13,898 nt of DNA from Promethearchaeota archaeon (GTDB lineage Archaea > Asgardarchaeota > Lokiarchaeia > Sigynarchaeales > SOKP01): positions 1 to 13,898 of the forward strand of contig JAEOTW010000093.1 in the NCBI GenBank assembly GCA_016839655.1, given 5' to 3'. The notes under the pieces were generated by a model. The model did no database searches and was not told the origin of the DNA. It saw only the letters and a program-made list of their open reading frames with translations. Each line of letters opens with the position of its first letter. Within the stretch, counting starts at the first letter, position 1. Below are positions 6,580 to 13,891 of this stretch, in pieces. Made by a program: the position numbers and the translations under genes.

Positions 6580-7368
6580 TTAATTCTCTTTAAGCTTTAA
6601 AAGCATTTCTTGAGGATATTTTGCTTTCGTCCAAGGAAGATTAGAAAAAAAATGGGTAAAAATTCTTACTATTAGTGGTGGTTTATTCTTATATACATAT
6701 TTTTTATTGAAATATACACGTCGATATGGTTCAGCATATTTCCATCCATGGAGCGTTCTTCCCGCGAACCTGCTAAATGGTCGATATGGGAGCATAGTAT
6801 ATCTTAAAAGCCATTGTTGTGTTCTATGACAAGTAATCAATTTATAGGTTAAACTTTTGATATCCTTTTTTTTAAAGCCAAAAAAGAAATTTGGATGCAG
6901 ACACGTGTAGAAATATAGGATTGGTGTGAAATTAATTAATTTCTTGTGGATAATGTAAAATAAAACTCTTCCAGTGTTTATATGGTCCATATGATAATAC
7001 CATGTATAGATAGCTTCTGGAGCAATAATAATATCTGGTCTTTCTTTTTTAAGATATTCAGCAACCCTATTAACAAAATCTTTATTGAATGGTACAAATC
7101 CATCAATATATCCAAAGAAGTCTATATTCTCAGGCAGAATTCCATGAATTTTCTCTGCATTAAATAATTCTCGTGTTCTAATTTTTGCTAGCAAATCTCC
7201 TTTAAATTTATCATATTTGGGTCCCGGAAGTCCAAATTCTCCTCTAGTGAGTGAAGCAATTTTAATAATGTGATTTTTTTTACTTTTAGTAGCTAAATAA
7301 TGCATCAAGTGCCCACACTTATGTTCTAAATCATCAGGATGAGCTTGAAAGAATATAATTTTAGTCAT
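6580..7368 (-). CDS. PIG-L/LmbE family deacetylase
   Basis: Metal-dependent N-deacetylase of the PIG-L (LmbE-like) family, which removes acetyl or acyl groups from N-acetylglucosamine-type substrates and other acylamines. At 262 residues it is of typical length. The first strand and metal motif read FFQAHPDDLEH, with His10 and Asp13 as metal ligands and Asp12 the likely general base. The conserved TRGEFGLPG (residues 41-49) and RTREL follow, then HMDH at 126-129, whose histidine supplies the third ligand. From about residue 180 the C-terminus is rich in Arg, Lys, Trp and Tyr (for example TQQWLLRYTMLPYRPFSRF), which may favour binding to a membrane or to lipid- or nucleotide-linked substrates. 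There is no signal peptide. It follows the membrane transporter gene by 23 bases, so they are likely one transcript. The substrate is unknown: a sugar, a glycolipid or an acyl amino compound are all possible. Confidence 0.88.
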   Translation of the reverse strand: MTKIIFFQAHPDDLEHKCGHLMHYLATKSKKNHIIKIASLTRGEFGLPGPKYDKFKGDLLAKIRTRELFNAEKIHGILPENIDFFGYIDGFVPFNKDFVNRVAEYLKKERPDIIIAPEAIYTWYYHMDHINTGRVLFYIIHKKLINFTPILYFYTCLHPNFFFGFKKKDIKSLTYKLITCHRTQQWLLRYTMLPYRPFSRFAGRTLHGWKYAEPYRRVYFNKKYVYKNKPPLIVRIFTHFFSNLPWTKAKYPQEMLLKLKEN

Positions 7369-7391
7369 AATAAAATAATAGTTAAATTAGA

Positions 7392-8282
7392 TTACTTTAT
7401 CTCTTCCAATTGAGCTGATCTTTTTCCCAATAGGAAAGAACTAATTATAATTAGAGTTAATCCAATAATTAAATAGTAAATAGAGAAGACACTGGGGGGT
7501 GTTAAAAGAAATATTAGAAAATATATTACGATAGGCGCAATTAAAGTAGGAACTTGTTGTATTGGAACTAAGTTACTTGCTTGGCCAACTGTAAACGATT
7601 TTTGAATCGTCATGACCCCTAAAACATTAGATAAAATTAGGATAATGCAAGAGATAATAAATATAAACAATTCTCCTAAGTCAAAACTACCATTAAATAT
7701 TTTAGCTATAACTCCGATTAGGGGGCTTACCCAGAAATTTGAAAGTACAAACAATAACCCAGATAATGTTGCTAATAAAATCCCCTTGAATCTTATACTT
7801 TTTCGCTGTAACATATAACAAATAAAAGAGAATAAAATAACCACTAATGTAAAGATAATAATCCTAATAAGAAATGAAATCTCCACTAAATTTGTATTTG
7901 CAATATCAATTGATAATTCACTAATTCCTAATAGAAAAAACGCTAATATCATTAGAAAAATTCCTAAAATTTCTGCTTTATTTAAAGTTTCTCCCACAAT
8001 CTTTATAGAACCTATTGCTAAGACAATTAATCCTGAAGCCATAAATCCAGGAATTAATGCAGGACCAATGAATAATTGAGCCATCATATAAAGAATAGCT
8101 CCTAATCCATATTGTAAAATAAGACCACTTAGCCATAATCTTTTTTTAACTAGGCTTCTAAAAAATTTTGCTTCATCAGGGAGTTCATTTATTACCTTCT
8201 TTTGGAATACAGTACCAAGATGATTTGATAATCCGGATGATATAGCTAATGAAACCCCCAACCAATAGAAACTAACAGCCAT
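7392..8282 (-). CDS. DMT-superfamily membrane transporter, NIPA-like
   Basis: Integral membrane protein of 296 residues with about nine hydrophobic segments (roughly 5-20, 50-70, 78-92, 104-121, 135-157, 167-185, 204-224, 247-262 and 267-286). The opening (LAISSGLSNHLGTVFQKKVIN) and the pattern of a charged KK after the first helix resemble NIPA/EamA-like members of the drug/metabolite transporter superfamily. The NIPA name is associated with magnesium transport in eukaryotes, but many prokaryotic relatives are of unknown substrate. It is the first gene of a minus-strand run with PIG-L deacetylase, M24 peptidase and amidase, so import or export of an amide or amino compound is as plausible as a cation role. 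The ATG is preceded by an AT-rich region with a TATA-like AATATTTTAT (8321-8330, minus-strand reading ATAAAATATT). It diverges from the isomerase-like gene. Confidence 0.75.
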   Translation of the reverse strand: MAVSFYWLGVSLAISSGLSNHLGTVFQKKVINELPDEAKFFRSLVKKRLWLSGLILQYGLGAILYMMAQLFIGPALIPGFMASGLIVLAIGSIKIVGETLNKAEILGIFLMILAFFLLGISELSIDIANTNLVEISFLIRIIIFTLVVILFSFICYMLQRKSIRFKGILLATLSGLLFVLSNFWVSPLIGVIAKIFNGSFDLGELFIFIISCIILILSNVLGVMTIQKSFTVGQASNLVPIQQVPTLIAPIVIYFLIFLLTPPSVFSIYYLIIGLTLIIISSFLLGKRSAQLEEIK

Positions 8283-8320
8283 TATTATTTATGTTGCTCT
8301 TCTCATCAAAAATCAATCTG

Positions 8321-8330
8321 AATATTTTAT
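8321..8330 (-). promoter_or_regulatory. Possible TATA box for the transporter-amidase run
   Basis: Read on the minus strand the bases are ATAAAATATT, about 38-48 bases upstream of the transporter ATG at 8282. A start point about 25 bases further on would leave a leader of roughly 18-20 bases containing GAGAAGAG, a weak ribosome-site candidate. Other AT-rich stretches nearby make the choice uncertain. Confidence 0.28.
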
Positions 8331-8396
8331 TTTATGTTTTTAACGTTTAAATAATTATAAGTATTGAATTCTTCTTTAAAAAAGGTATAATTTAAT

Positions 8397-8413
8397 ATAG
8401 AATGAGATAAGGA
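8397..8413 (+). promoter_or_regulatory. Upstream element shared with the GPH transporter gene, copy 1
   Basis: The 17 bases ATAGAATGAGATAAGGA lie just before the isomerase-like gene. A copy with one mismatch (ATAGAATGAAATAAGGA) lies at the same relative place before the GPH transporter at 10006-10022. The AAGGA end is a Shine-Dalgarno candidate with an 8-base spacing to the ATG at 8422. The match extends well beyond that core, so the element may also hold transcription-start or regulator contacts common to both genes. Confidence 0.45.
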
Positions 8414-8421
8414 ATAAGATT

Positions 8422-9918
8422 ATGACTTTGAATAAAATAAAAATTCAGGTTGTTTTTATTGGCAAGCCACAATGGGAAGCTGGATGGCCCTATTTAGGTT
8501 ATGACAACTTTAAGTTAATAGATGAGATTAAGGAACGTTTAATTAAGAAGTTTCCAAATGTTGCATTTGATTGGGGAAGTATGATTATTTCATATGATAA
8601 AGTTTTAGTTGATAATATTAAAGAAAATATATTAAAAGCAAACGGAATAATTATCTTTACAATAGGTCATTATGGAGATCCTGGAATAGTTCAAGCGGGG
8701 ATTGAATTTATCGAAAGTGATAAACCAGTTATTCTCGCTAATTATATTTATGGCGGAGATCACACTTTTACCAAAATCTATTCCAATATCAAAGACAAAA
8801 ATTATCAAGTATTTCCAATATCTTCACGAAAGATTGAAGATTTTGAAAAACCAATTGAAACAATGATTAACTTACTACGTTTAAGGGGAAAGAGTGTCTT
8901 GGTTTATGCAAGCGATGTAATAAAAATGAATTGGGATGTTATATTAGGGTTATTCAATCCAGAACGTAAAGTTATATTAAAAAATCATCCAGAATTTCTT
9001 GAACAAGTTGGAAAAATGAGTGGTAATAAAGAGTTTGAATTTTATACAGACACTGTTGGTAAAGACCAAGCGCATCAGTGGAGGATGGATGAAACAAAGT
9101 ATAGAGAAAATTTGAAACAAATATTTGGTATAGAAATGATAAGAGGAGATCCAGATGAGATTCTGGAATATTATTCGAAAGTAAATGAGGATGAAGCTAA
9201 AATTGTTGCTGATAAATGGATTAAAAATGCACTAAAAGTAGAGCCATCTGAAAAAACAGTCCTGAATTCTGCAAAATTATATATCGCTTTTAAAAAAATT
9301 TTACAAGATAGAGATATTGATTTTTTTACCCCTGATTGTGGAACATTCTTATTGACAGGAATATTACCTGCTTATCCTTGTATGGCTTATTTCGAATTAA
9401 GTAATGAAGGAAAATATGGTATATGTGAATCTGATATAGATTCAACAGTAAGTTTTCTCTTTGGTTTATATTTGGTTGATCGACCTGGATTTGTATCTAA
9501 TCATACCCTTGATGTTACTAATGATCAGATTACATATATGCACTGTGTAGCCCCAGATAAGCTTTACGGAATTAATGGTCCCCCAACTCCATATGAAATT
9601 GTTTATCATGGTGAAACTCATTACTTAGGTGCTTCTCCTTGTGTTAAATTCCCTATTGGTGAAATTGTCACAACAATTAAAATAAGTGTTTTTGAGAAGA
9701 AAATATCAATCAGACAAGGAACTATTATTGATAATGTGGTTGATGATAAAGGATGCGTCTCAAAAATGTTGGTAAAAAGTAATGTAGAAAAAATTATGAA
9801 AAATTATGACTGGGAAACATTTGGTTGGCACCGGGTAACTTTTATTGGTGATTGGAAGGAAGTTTTCATAATTGGAGCCAAAATCTTAGGTTTAGAGATT
9901 CTTGAAGAAGATCAATAA
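8422..9918 (+). CDS. L-fucose/L-arabinose isomerase-like sugar isomerase family protein
   Basis: Cytoplasmic protein of 498 residues with the layout of the FucI/AraA-like family: N-terminal Rossmann-like regions (residues 6-20 and 73-110, with IIFTIGHYGDPG), a middle domain, and a C-terminal metal-site barrel. The C-terminal signatures are CESDIDSTVSFLFGLYL (335-351), with Glu336 as the expected metal ligand, MHCVAP (373-378), and GWHRVTFIGDW (468-478), with His470 as the third ligand. These enzymes turn an aldose such as L-fucose, D-arabinose or L-arabinose into the ketose. In the segment RPGFVSNHTLD, where family members usually show Asp as a metal ligand, I see Asn360, with Asp364 four residues later, so catalysis may differ or be lost. 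It precedes the GPH sugar symporter by 106 bases, and both share an upstream element, which points to a common sugar. The exact substrate is unknown. Confidence 0.75.
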   Translation: MTLNKIKIQVVFIGKPQWEAGWPYLGYDNFKLIDEIKERLIKKFPNVAFDWGSMIISYDKVLVDNIKENILKANGIIIFTIGHYGDPGIVQAGIEFIESDKPVILANYIYGGDHTFTKIYSNIKDKNYQVFPISSRKIEDFEKPIETMINLLRLRGKSVLVYASDVIKMNWDVILGLFNPERKVILKNHPEFLEQVGKMSGNKEFEFYTDTVGKDQAHQWRMDETKYRENLKQIFGIEMIRGDPDEILEYYSKVNEDEAKIVADKWIKNALKVEPSEKTVLNSAKLYIAFKKILQDRDIDFFTPDCGTFLLTGILPAYPCMAYFELSNEGKYGICESDIDSTVSFLFGLYLVDRPGFVSNHTLDVTNDQITYMHCVAPDKLYGINGPPTPYEIVYHGETHYLGASPCVKFPIGEIVTTIKISVFEKKISIRQGTIIDNVVDDKGCVSKMLVKSNVEKIMKNYDWETFGWHRVTFIGDWKEVFIIGAKILGLEILEEDQ

Positions 9919-10005
9919 TTTTATCCGAACAAAAAGTAACTAAAGTAATTAATAAATTTTATATTATCCTCGAATAAATCTTATAATAAGAATAAATTCT
10001 ATCTA

Positions 10006-10022
10006 ATAGAATGAAATAAGGA
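10006..10022 (+). promoter_or_regulatory. Upstream element shared with the isomerase-like gene, copy 2
   Basis: ATAGAATGAAATAAGGA matches the element before the isomerase-like gene at 16 of 17 positions. Its AAGGA is only two bases from the first ATG (10025) and five from the second (10028), so if it acts as a Shine-Dalgarno the second ATG is the better start. A TATA-like CTTATAATA at 9980-9988 lies about 22 bases before the element. Confidence 0.45.
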
Positions 10023-10024
10023 TT

Positions 10025-11401
10025 ATGATGAATGATACGAAAAATGAGAATAAGGATAAAGTACACTCGCGTTTAGGTCATCTGTTATATTCTTTAGGAG
10101 CTGTACCATCTGCACTTCCATTTAATATGATCGGAACATGGCTATTAACTTTTTATACTGTTCATGCAGGTCTCTCCCTCACTAATTATGGTCTCCTCCT
10201 TATGCTTTATGGGATATGGAATGCGATAAACGACCCTTTGATTGGATATTACATGGATAAAATCAAATTTAAAAAAGGACGTCGGATACCATGGATTATT
10301 TATGGAACCATTCCAATGACGATAGGGTTTATTGCACTGTGGTGGGTCCCATATACAGAAAGTGGTCTAATTTTCTTTCATGGTTTTTTAATGCTATTTC
10401 TATTTGATACTGGATTTACAATGACGATTACAGCTTGGAGTGCTTTATATACAGAGATGTATGAAGATGAGAAGGAGCGAGCTTCAGTAGTAGCTATCAA
10501 AGACACAATAGCATTTACTTCTTCTATGATCGGTGTTATGATTCCTTCTATGATTGCAGCAGCACTTGGTAGTTGGGCAATAACAGGAATTTTAATGGGT
10601 ATTTCTATTCCTATTACAATGTATCTTTCTCTTTTAGGGACAAAGGAAAGATTAGAGTATCAAACAGATGAACCTTTACCAATATATAAAGCATTTAAAG
10701 AAACATTTTCAAATAAACCATTCTTAATAGGATCAATAACATATGCAATGCTTGATTTTTGTTTTGGCTTTACTATGATGATTCTTCCTCTTTATGCAAA
10801 ATTTATTTTAAATGTTGAGGAGGGTATGGAAGGATTGGCTATGGCGGGGGTAGCTATAGGGATAATTACGGGTATACCCTTATGGTGGAGGATATATGGG
10901 AAGAAAGGACCAAAATTTGGTTTAGCACTTTCGATGATTATATTTGGCATAGGAATGATATTTCTCTTTTTTGCATATGATTTTATTACATTGACAATTA
11001 TAGGGCTTTTCCCTGGAATTGGTGTAGGTGGTACGTTAATGACTGAGCCAGTAATTTCTGCGGGAATAGATTATGATGAATTAAAGATAGGAAAAAGGAG
11101 GGAAGCGACATATGGAGGAATTGGATCTTTTATTGCACGATTATCAATGATTCTTTCAGCTTTAGCTTTAATGCTTGTCCAATTTTTTAGCGGATTTGAC
11201 CCTAAATTAGGTACTCAATCATCTACAGCTTTAGTTGGGTTAAAACTATCTATTTCGATTGTTCCTGCTATTGGTATTTTAATTGGTTTATTAATATTTA
11301 AATATTTCCCACTAAATTACAAGAAATTCAGTGAACAACAAGAAAAATTGAAAATTCTTCATGAAGAACGTTTAAGAAAACTAGAATTAGAAAATAATTA
11401 A
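10025..11401 (+). CDS. GPH-family (MelB-type) sugar:cation symporter
   Basis: Cytoplasmic-membrane carrier of the glycoside-pentoside-hexuronide family within the major facilitator superfamily, importing sugars or glycosides with a cation. It has 458 residues and about twelve hydrophobic segments. Landmarks are GIWNAINDPLIGYYMDKIKF (residues 63-82) followed by the cytoplasmic loop KKGRRIPWI, the LYTEMYEDEKERASVVAIKD loop before the fifth helix, and the C-half motif DYDELKIGKRREATYGGI. The hydrophilic C-terminal tail (about 435-458, rich in Lys, Glu and Leu) may form a short helix. In MelB the second-helix motif is WDAxxDP with two aspartates involved in cation binding; here the first is Asn66 and only Asp70 remains, so coupling may differ. 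Start: ATG 10025 or, judging by ribosome-site spacing, ATG 10028. It follows the isomerase-like gene and precedes the hydrolase gene. Confidence 0.92.
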   Translation: MMNDTKNENKDKVHSRLGHLLYSLGAVPSALPFNMIGTWLLTFYTVHAGLSLTNYGLLLMLYGIWNAINDPLIGYYMDKIKFKKGRRIPWIIYGTIPMTIGFIALWWVPYTESGLIFFHGFLMLFLFDTGFTMTITAWSALYTEMYEDEKERASVVAIKDTIAFTSSMIGVMIPSMIAAALGSWAITGILMGISIPITMYLSLLGTKERLEYQTDEPLPIYKAFKETFSNKPFLIGSITYAMLDFCFGFTMMILPLYAKFILNVEEGMEGLAMAGVAIGIITGIPLWWRIYGKKGPKFGLALSMIIFGIGMIFLFFAYDFITLTIIGLFPGIGVGGTLMTEPVISAGIDYDELKIGKRREATYGGIGSFIARLSMILSALALMLVQFFSGFDPKLGTQSSTALVGLKLSISIVPAIGILIGLLIFKYFPLNYKKFSEQQEKLKILHEERLRKLELENN

Positions 11402-11427
11402 TTTTTTTTAACATATTTTTTCTTTTT
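11402..11427 (+). terminator. U-rich terminator-like tract after the GPH transporter
   Basis: Immediately after the TAA stop are three T runs of eight, six and five bases separated by short interruptions. There is no hairpin, which is the usual look of an archaeal U-tract terminator. It suggests that the alpha/beta hydrolase gene is transcribed mainly from its own promoter. Confidence 0.5.
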
Positions 11428-11428
11428 A

Positions 11429-11436
11429 ATTATAAG
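11429..11436 (+). promoter_or_regulatory. TATA-like box for the alpha/beta hydrolase gene
   Basis: ATTATAAG lies just after the U-tract and about 43 bases before the TTG start at 11476. Transcription would begin near 11457-11460, leaving a leader of about 17 bases without a clear Shine-Dalgarno. Confidence 0.3.
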
Positions 11437-11475
11437 ATGTTTTCGTGATATAAATCCAATAGAGTTGATTATAAT

Positions 11476-12291
11476 TTGAAGTGTGATCTTAAAAATATAG
11501 AAATCTATTATGAAATCTACGGTGATGGGTATCCAGTTCTTATGCTTCATGGATTTGTTCCTGATCACCGTCTAATGAAAGGATGTATGGAACCCATTTT
11601 TGAAAATAAAGATCATTACAAACGTATTTATTTTGATTTACCAGGTATGGGGAAAACTGTCGGACCAGAATGGTTAAAAAATTCAGATCAGATACTCAAT
11701 GTCGTTTTAGAATTTATTGATAAGATTATTCCTAATCAAAAATTCATAATTGCGAGTGAATCTTATGGATGCTATTTAGCAAGAGGTATTCTTTTAAAAA
11801 GATCTAAATTTATTGATGGCATCTTATTTATTTGTCCTCTTATAATACCTGAACCTGAAAAAAGAGAGTTACCTAAAGATTTTATGATTTTAATAAAGGA
11901 TCCTGAGTTAATTTCTAGTTTAAGTCCTTCAGATGCTGATGAATTAAAAGAATCTTTAGTAATTCAGAGTAAAGATACTTGGGAGAGATATCGAGATGAA
12001 GTCTTTTCTGGGGTGAAAATTGCGGATCAAAGTTTTTTAGATAAAATATTTCCAGATCATTATAAATTTTCTTTCGAGGTTGATCAACTTTTAGAAATTT
12101 ATGATAAACCAACCTTATTTCTTTTAGGGAGACAAGATAAAACAGTTGGATATCGTGATGCTTGGGAAATAATTGAGAATTATCCTAGCGCTACTTTTGC
12201 TATTCTTGACCAAGCAGGTCATAATCTACAAATAGAAAAAGCGAAATTATTTAATTCTTTAGTAATTGAATGGTTAGATAGGATTGAATAG
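11476..12291 (+). CDS. Alpha/beta-fold hydrolase
   Basis: Soluble serine hydrolase of 271 residues with the complete alpha/beta hydrolase set: oxyanion region LMLHGF (residues 23-27), strand with DLPGMGKT (54-61), nucleophile elbow SESYG with Ser96, acid Asp221 in LLGRQDKTVGY, and His249 in DQAGHNLQ. Members include esterases, lipases, C-C bond hydrolases and peptidases; the glutamate beside the nucleophile (SESYG) is common in several of these. No signal peptide, so cytoplasmic. The start is TTG: a stop lies ten codons upstream, no ATG or GTG is in frame between, and the first residues (KCDLKNIEIYYEIYGDG) form the usual opening strands. It lies 74 bases after the GPH transporter, behind a U-tract, and may cleave an ester from an imported glycoside or be independent. 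It converges with the GH172 gene. Confidence 0.88.
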   Translation: MKCDLKNIEIYYEIYGDGYPVLMLHGFVPDHRLMKGCMEPIFENKDHYKRIYFDLPGMGKTVGPEWLKNSDQILNVVLEFIDKIIPNQKFIIASESYGCYLARGILLKRSKFIDGILFICPLIIPEPEKRELPKDFMILIKDPELISSLSPSDADELKESLVIQSKDTWERYRDEVFSGVKIADQSFLDKIFPDHYKFSFEVDQLLEIYDKPTLFLLGRQDKTVGYRDAWEIIENYPSATFAILDQAGHNLQIEKAKLFNSLVIEWLDRIE

Positions 12292-12293
12292 AG

Positions 12294-12327
12294 TATTTCC
12301 TTGAAAAATAAAGATTAGAAGGAATTA
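12294..12327. terminator. Inverted repeat between convergent genes
   Basis: TATTTCCTT (12294-12302) and AAGGAATTA (12319-12327) can pair at eight of nine positions around a 16-base AT-rich loop. The element fills nearly all of the 38-base spacer between two converging genes, so a two-way transcription end is possible. The stem is weak and the sequence AT-rich, so chance is possible. Confidence 0.3.
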
Positions 12328-12329
12328 TT

Positions 12330-13397
12330 TTAATTAATTGGTTCAATTTCTTTAGGTTCTTCTCGTGGTATTCTTTCTTCTACTGGTAAAAGTGGTTTAA
12401 ATTCTTTATGAGGTTCTGTTTGATACCAATATGCTGTAGAAGACCAATCATCTGAACGTTGATTTGCATGACCATGTTCCATTTTAACTTTAATATTTTT
12501 ATGAAAATATATAGGATCTTCTATATGATATCTATAATATGAAATCTTCCCACTCCAGTTGTTTCCTCCTGGTATTGTTATTCCAAAATAAGGAGAACAA
12601 TAATACTCTGAAGGACCCCATGCTGTACAAAAATAATCCTCAGTTCCTGTTCCATATAGGATAATCTCACCATCATCAATTTCTATGTAGTCATCTCCTT
12701 CACCTGGCCAATTTTGTTCATTAGTAACATAAAGATTATGAATATCTAAATGACAACCAACATAATGACCTTCACCTTCAGCTTCTAAAAGAATATAGTC
12801 GTCTTCATGAGTTTTATTTCGTTTAAACCATCGTTGTGGTTTTTTCAAACTATAATCATTTCCTTTACATAGATTCTCGCGATTCCAATGTACATGAAAT
12901 CTCCCTAAATCAGAATCCAATTCTAAATATTCTTCGTAATCAACATAGTAATAAAAAATCAAAGAAGTGTCACATTCGTTCTCTATTTCAATTCTAGCAC
13001 TTCTAGAAAAAGGCATTGGCCAGAAACTATTAAATCCTTTTCCTTCCCGAGGGCTCATAGAAAGAGGTAAACTCCAAAAATTTACAGATTGAGCATGACC
13101 AATTCCAAAAAAATCCCCTATGGGACATTCAACTGAAGGATTATTCTCATCATCCCACCACATCCGGATTAATATTTTTCTCAAATAGTATGGATCAGGA
13201 TCTATAGTACCAATAGTTATCCAGATATGCTTTATAATTCCAGAACTTTGGATATTGCATAATTCAAATTTTCTTTTTGAATTAATTATTATATTATCAT
13301 TATTGGTGCCACGTATATTATAACTGGAAATCCTTTTTCGTTTTACATTTTTTTTAATTTTTGCTAAATTCATTAACGAACTAAATCCAAATTCCAT
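12330..13397 (-). CDS. GH172 family glycosidase (DUF2961)
   Basis: Member of glycoside hydrolase family 172 (formerly DUF2961), which includes enzymes acting on alpha-D-fructofuranosides/difructose dianhydride and exo-alpha-D-arabinofuranosidases. It has 355 residues and a jelly-roll fold. Landmarks are the opening SSYNIRGTNND (residues 24-34), GIIKHIWITIGT (53-64), ECPIGDFFGIGH (90-101), and the catalytic region GEGDDYIEIDDGE followed by YGTGTEDYF (248-256). By comparison with the characterised pair of glutamates about 21 residues apart, Glu233 and Glu253 are the likely catalytic residues. There is no signal peptide, so it should work inside the cell, unlike many exported bacterial relatives. 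The start ATG has a good Shine-Dalgarno (AAGGGG, six bases upstream). It follows the YjbQ gene on the same strand with 77 bases between and converges with the hydrolase gene. The sugar specificity is not readable. Confidence 0.88.
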   Translation of the reverse strand: MEFGFSSLMNLAKIKKNVKRKRISSYNIRGTNNDNIIINSKRKFELCNIQSSGIIKHIWITIGTIDPDPYYLRKILIRMWWDDENNPSVECPIGDFFGIGHAQSVNFWSLPLSMSPREGKGFNSFWPMPFSRSARIEIENECDTSLIFYYYVDYEEYLELDSDLGRFHVHWNRENLCKGNDYSLKKPQRWFKRNKTHEDDYILLEAEGEGHYVGCHLDIHNLYVTNEQNWPGEGDDYIEIDDGEIILYGTGTEDYFCTAWGPSEYYCSPYFGITIPGGNNWSGKISYYRYHIEDPIYFHKNIKVKMEHGHANQRSDDWSSTAYWYQTEPHKEFKPLLPVEERIPREEPKEIEPIN

Positions 13398-13403
13398 CTT
13401 TAT

Positions 13404-13409
13404 CCCCTT
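13404..13409 (-). promoter_or_regulatory. Shine-Dalgarno of the GH172 gene
   Basis: On the gene strand AAGGGG ends six bases before the ATG at 13397, the best ribosome site in the window. It supports this start and shows that the genome uses Shine-Dalgarno initiation for some genes while others look leaderless. Confidence 0.55.
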
Positions 13410-13474
13410 AAATAATTTGTTATAAAACTGAATATTGGAAATGAAATAAGTATTATTAATAGAGCAAAACTGTG

Positions 13475-13891
13475 TTATTCACCTTGGATTTGCACCATAA
13501 CTCTCCTATTTCTTGGTCCATCATACTCTGCAAACATTATTCCTTGCCAAGTTCCTAGCATCATTCTTTTTTCATGAATTAATACCTCTACTGAATGACC
13601 CGTTAATGTACATTTGATGTGAGCATCAGAATTTCCTTCCCCATGTCTAAATGAATAACCTAATCCCCCACCTTTAGGAACTAATTTACTTAAATAACTA
13701 CTGATATCTTTAATAACAGAAGGATCCGCATTTTCATTGATAGTTATTCCCGCAGTTGTATGTGGTATAAATATTCGACACACACCTTCTTTTATATTGC
13801 TTTCTCTAATTATATTGCTGATTTCACCAGTAATATCCAAAATAATCTCTCTTTCTGGAGTTTTAATTTTAAACTCATTAAACACAATCAT
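13475..13891 (-). CDS. YjbQ family protein (UPF0047, secondary thiamine-phosphate synthase-like)
   Basis: Small cytoplasmic protein of 138 residues, full length for the YjbQ/UPF0047 family. Family signatures are clear: FIPHTTAGITINEN (residues 41-54), FRHGEGNSDAHIK (81-93) and LGTWQGI followed by EYDGPRNRRV (112-131). The conserved histidines 44, 83 and 91 form the presumed metal or active site. E. coli YjbQ has a weak thiamine-phosphate synthase activity, but the physiological role of this widespread family is unresolved, so that name should not be taken as function. The ATG is preceded by GGATAAT close to the window edge; promoter sequence lies outside. It is 77 bases upstream of the GH172 gene on the same strand, so co-transcription is possible though not required. 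Confidence 0.93.
   Translation of the reverse strand: MIVFNEFKIKTPEREIILDITGEISNIIRESNIKEGVCRIFIPHTTAGITINENADPSVIKDISSYLSKLVPKGGGLGYSFRHGEGNSDAHIKCTLTGHSVEVLIHEKRMMLGTWQGIMFAEYDGPRNRRVMVQIQGE

Noticed and set aside
6982..7818. Two short plus-strand open frames (61 and 68 codons) within the PIG-L and transporter genes
   Set aside because: Both are antisense to genes with clear family signatures and have no supporting features.
11915..12112. 65-codon minus-strand open frame inside the alpha/beta hydrolase gene
   Set aside because: Shadow of a gene with a full catalytic triad; no motif or initiation signal.
13439..13450. Possible third copy of the upstream element (AAATGAAATAAG)
   Set aside because: It matches only part of the 17-mer, lies on the strand opposite to the adjacent genes and lacks the AAGGA end; chance in AT-rich DNA is enough to explain it.
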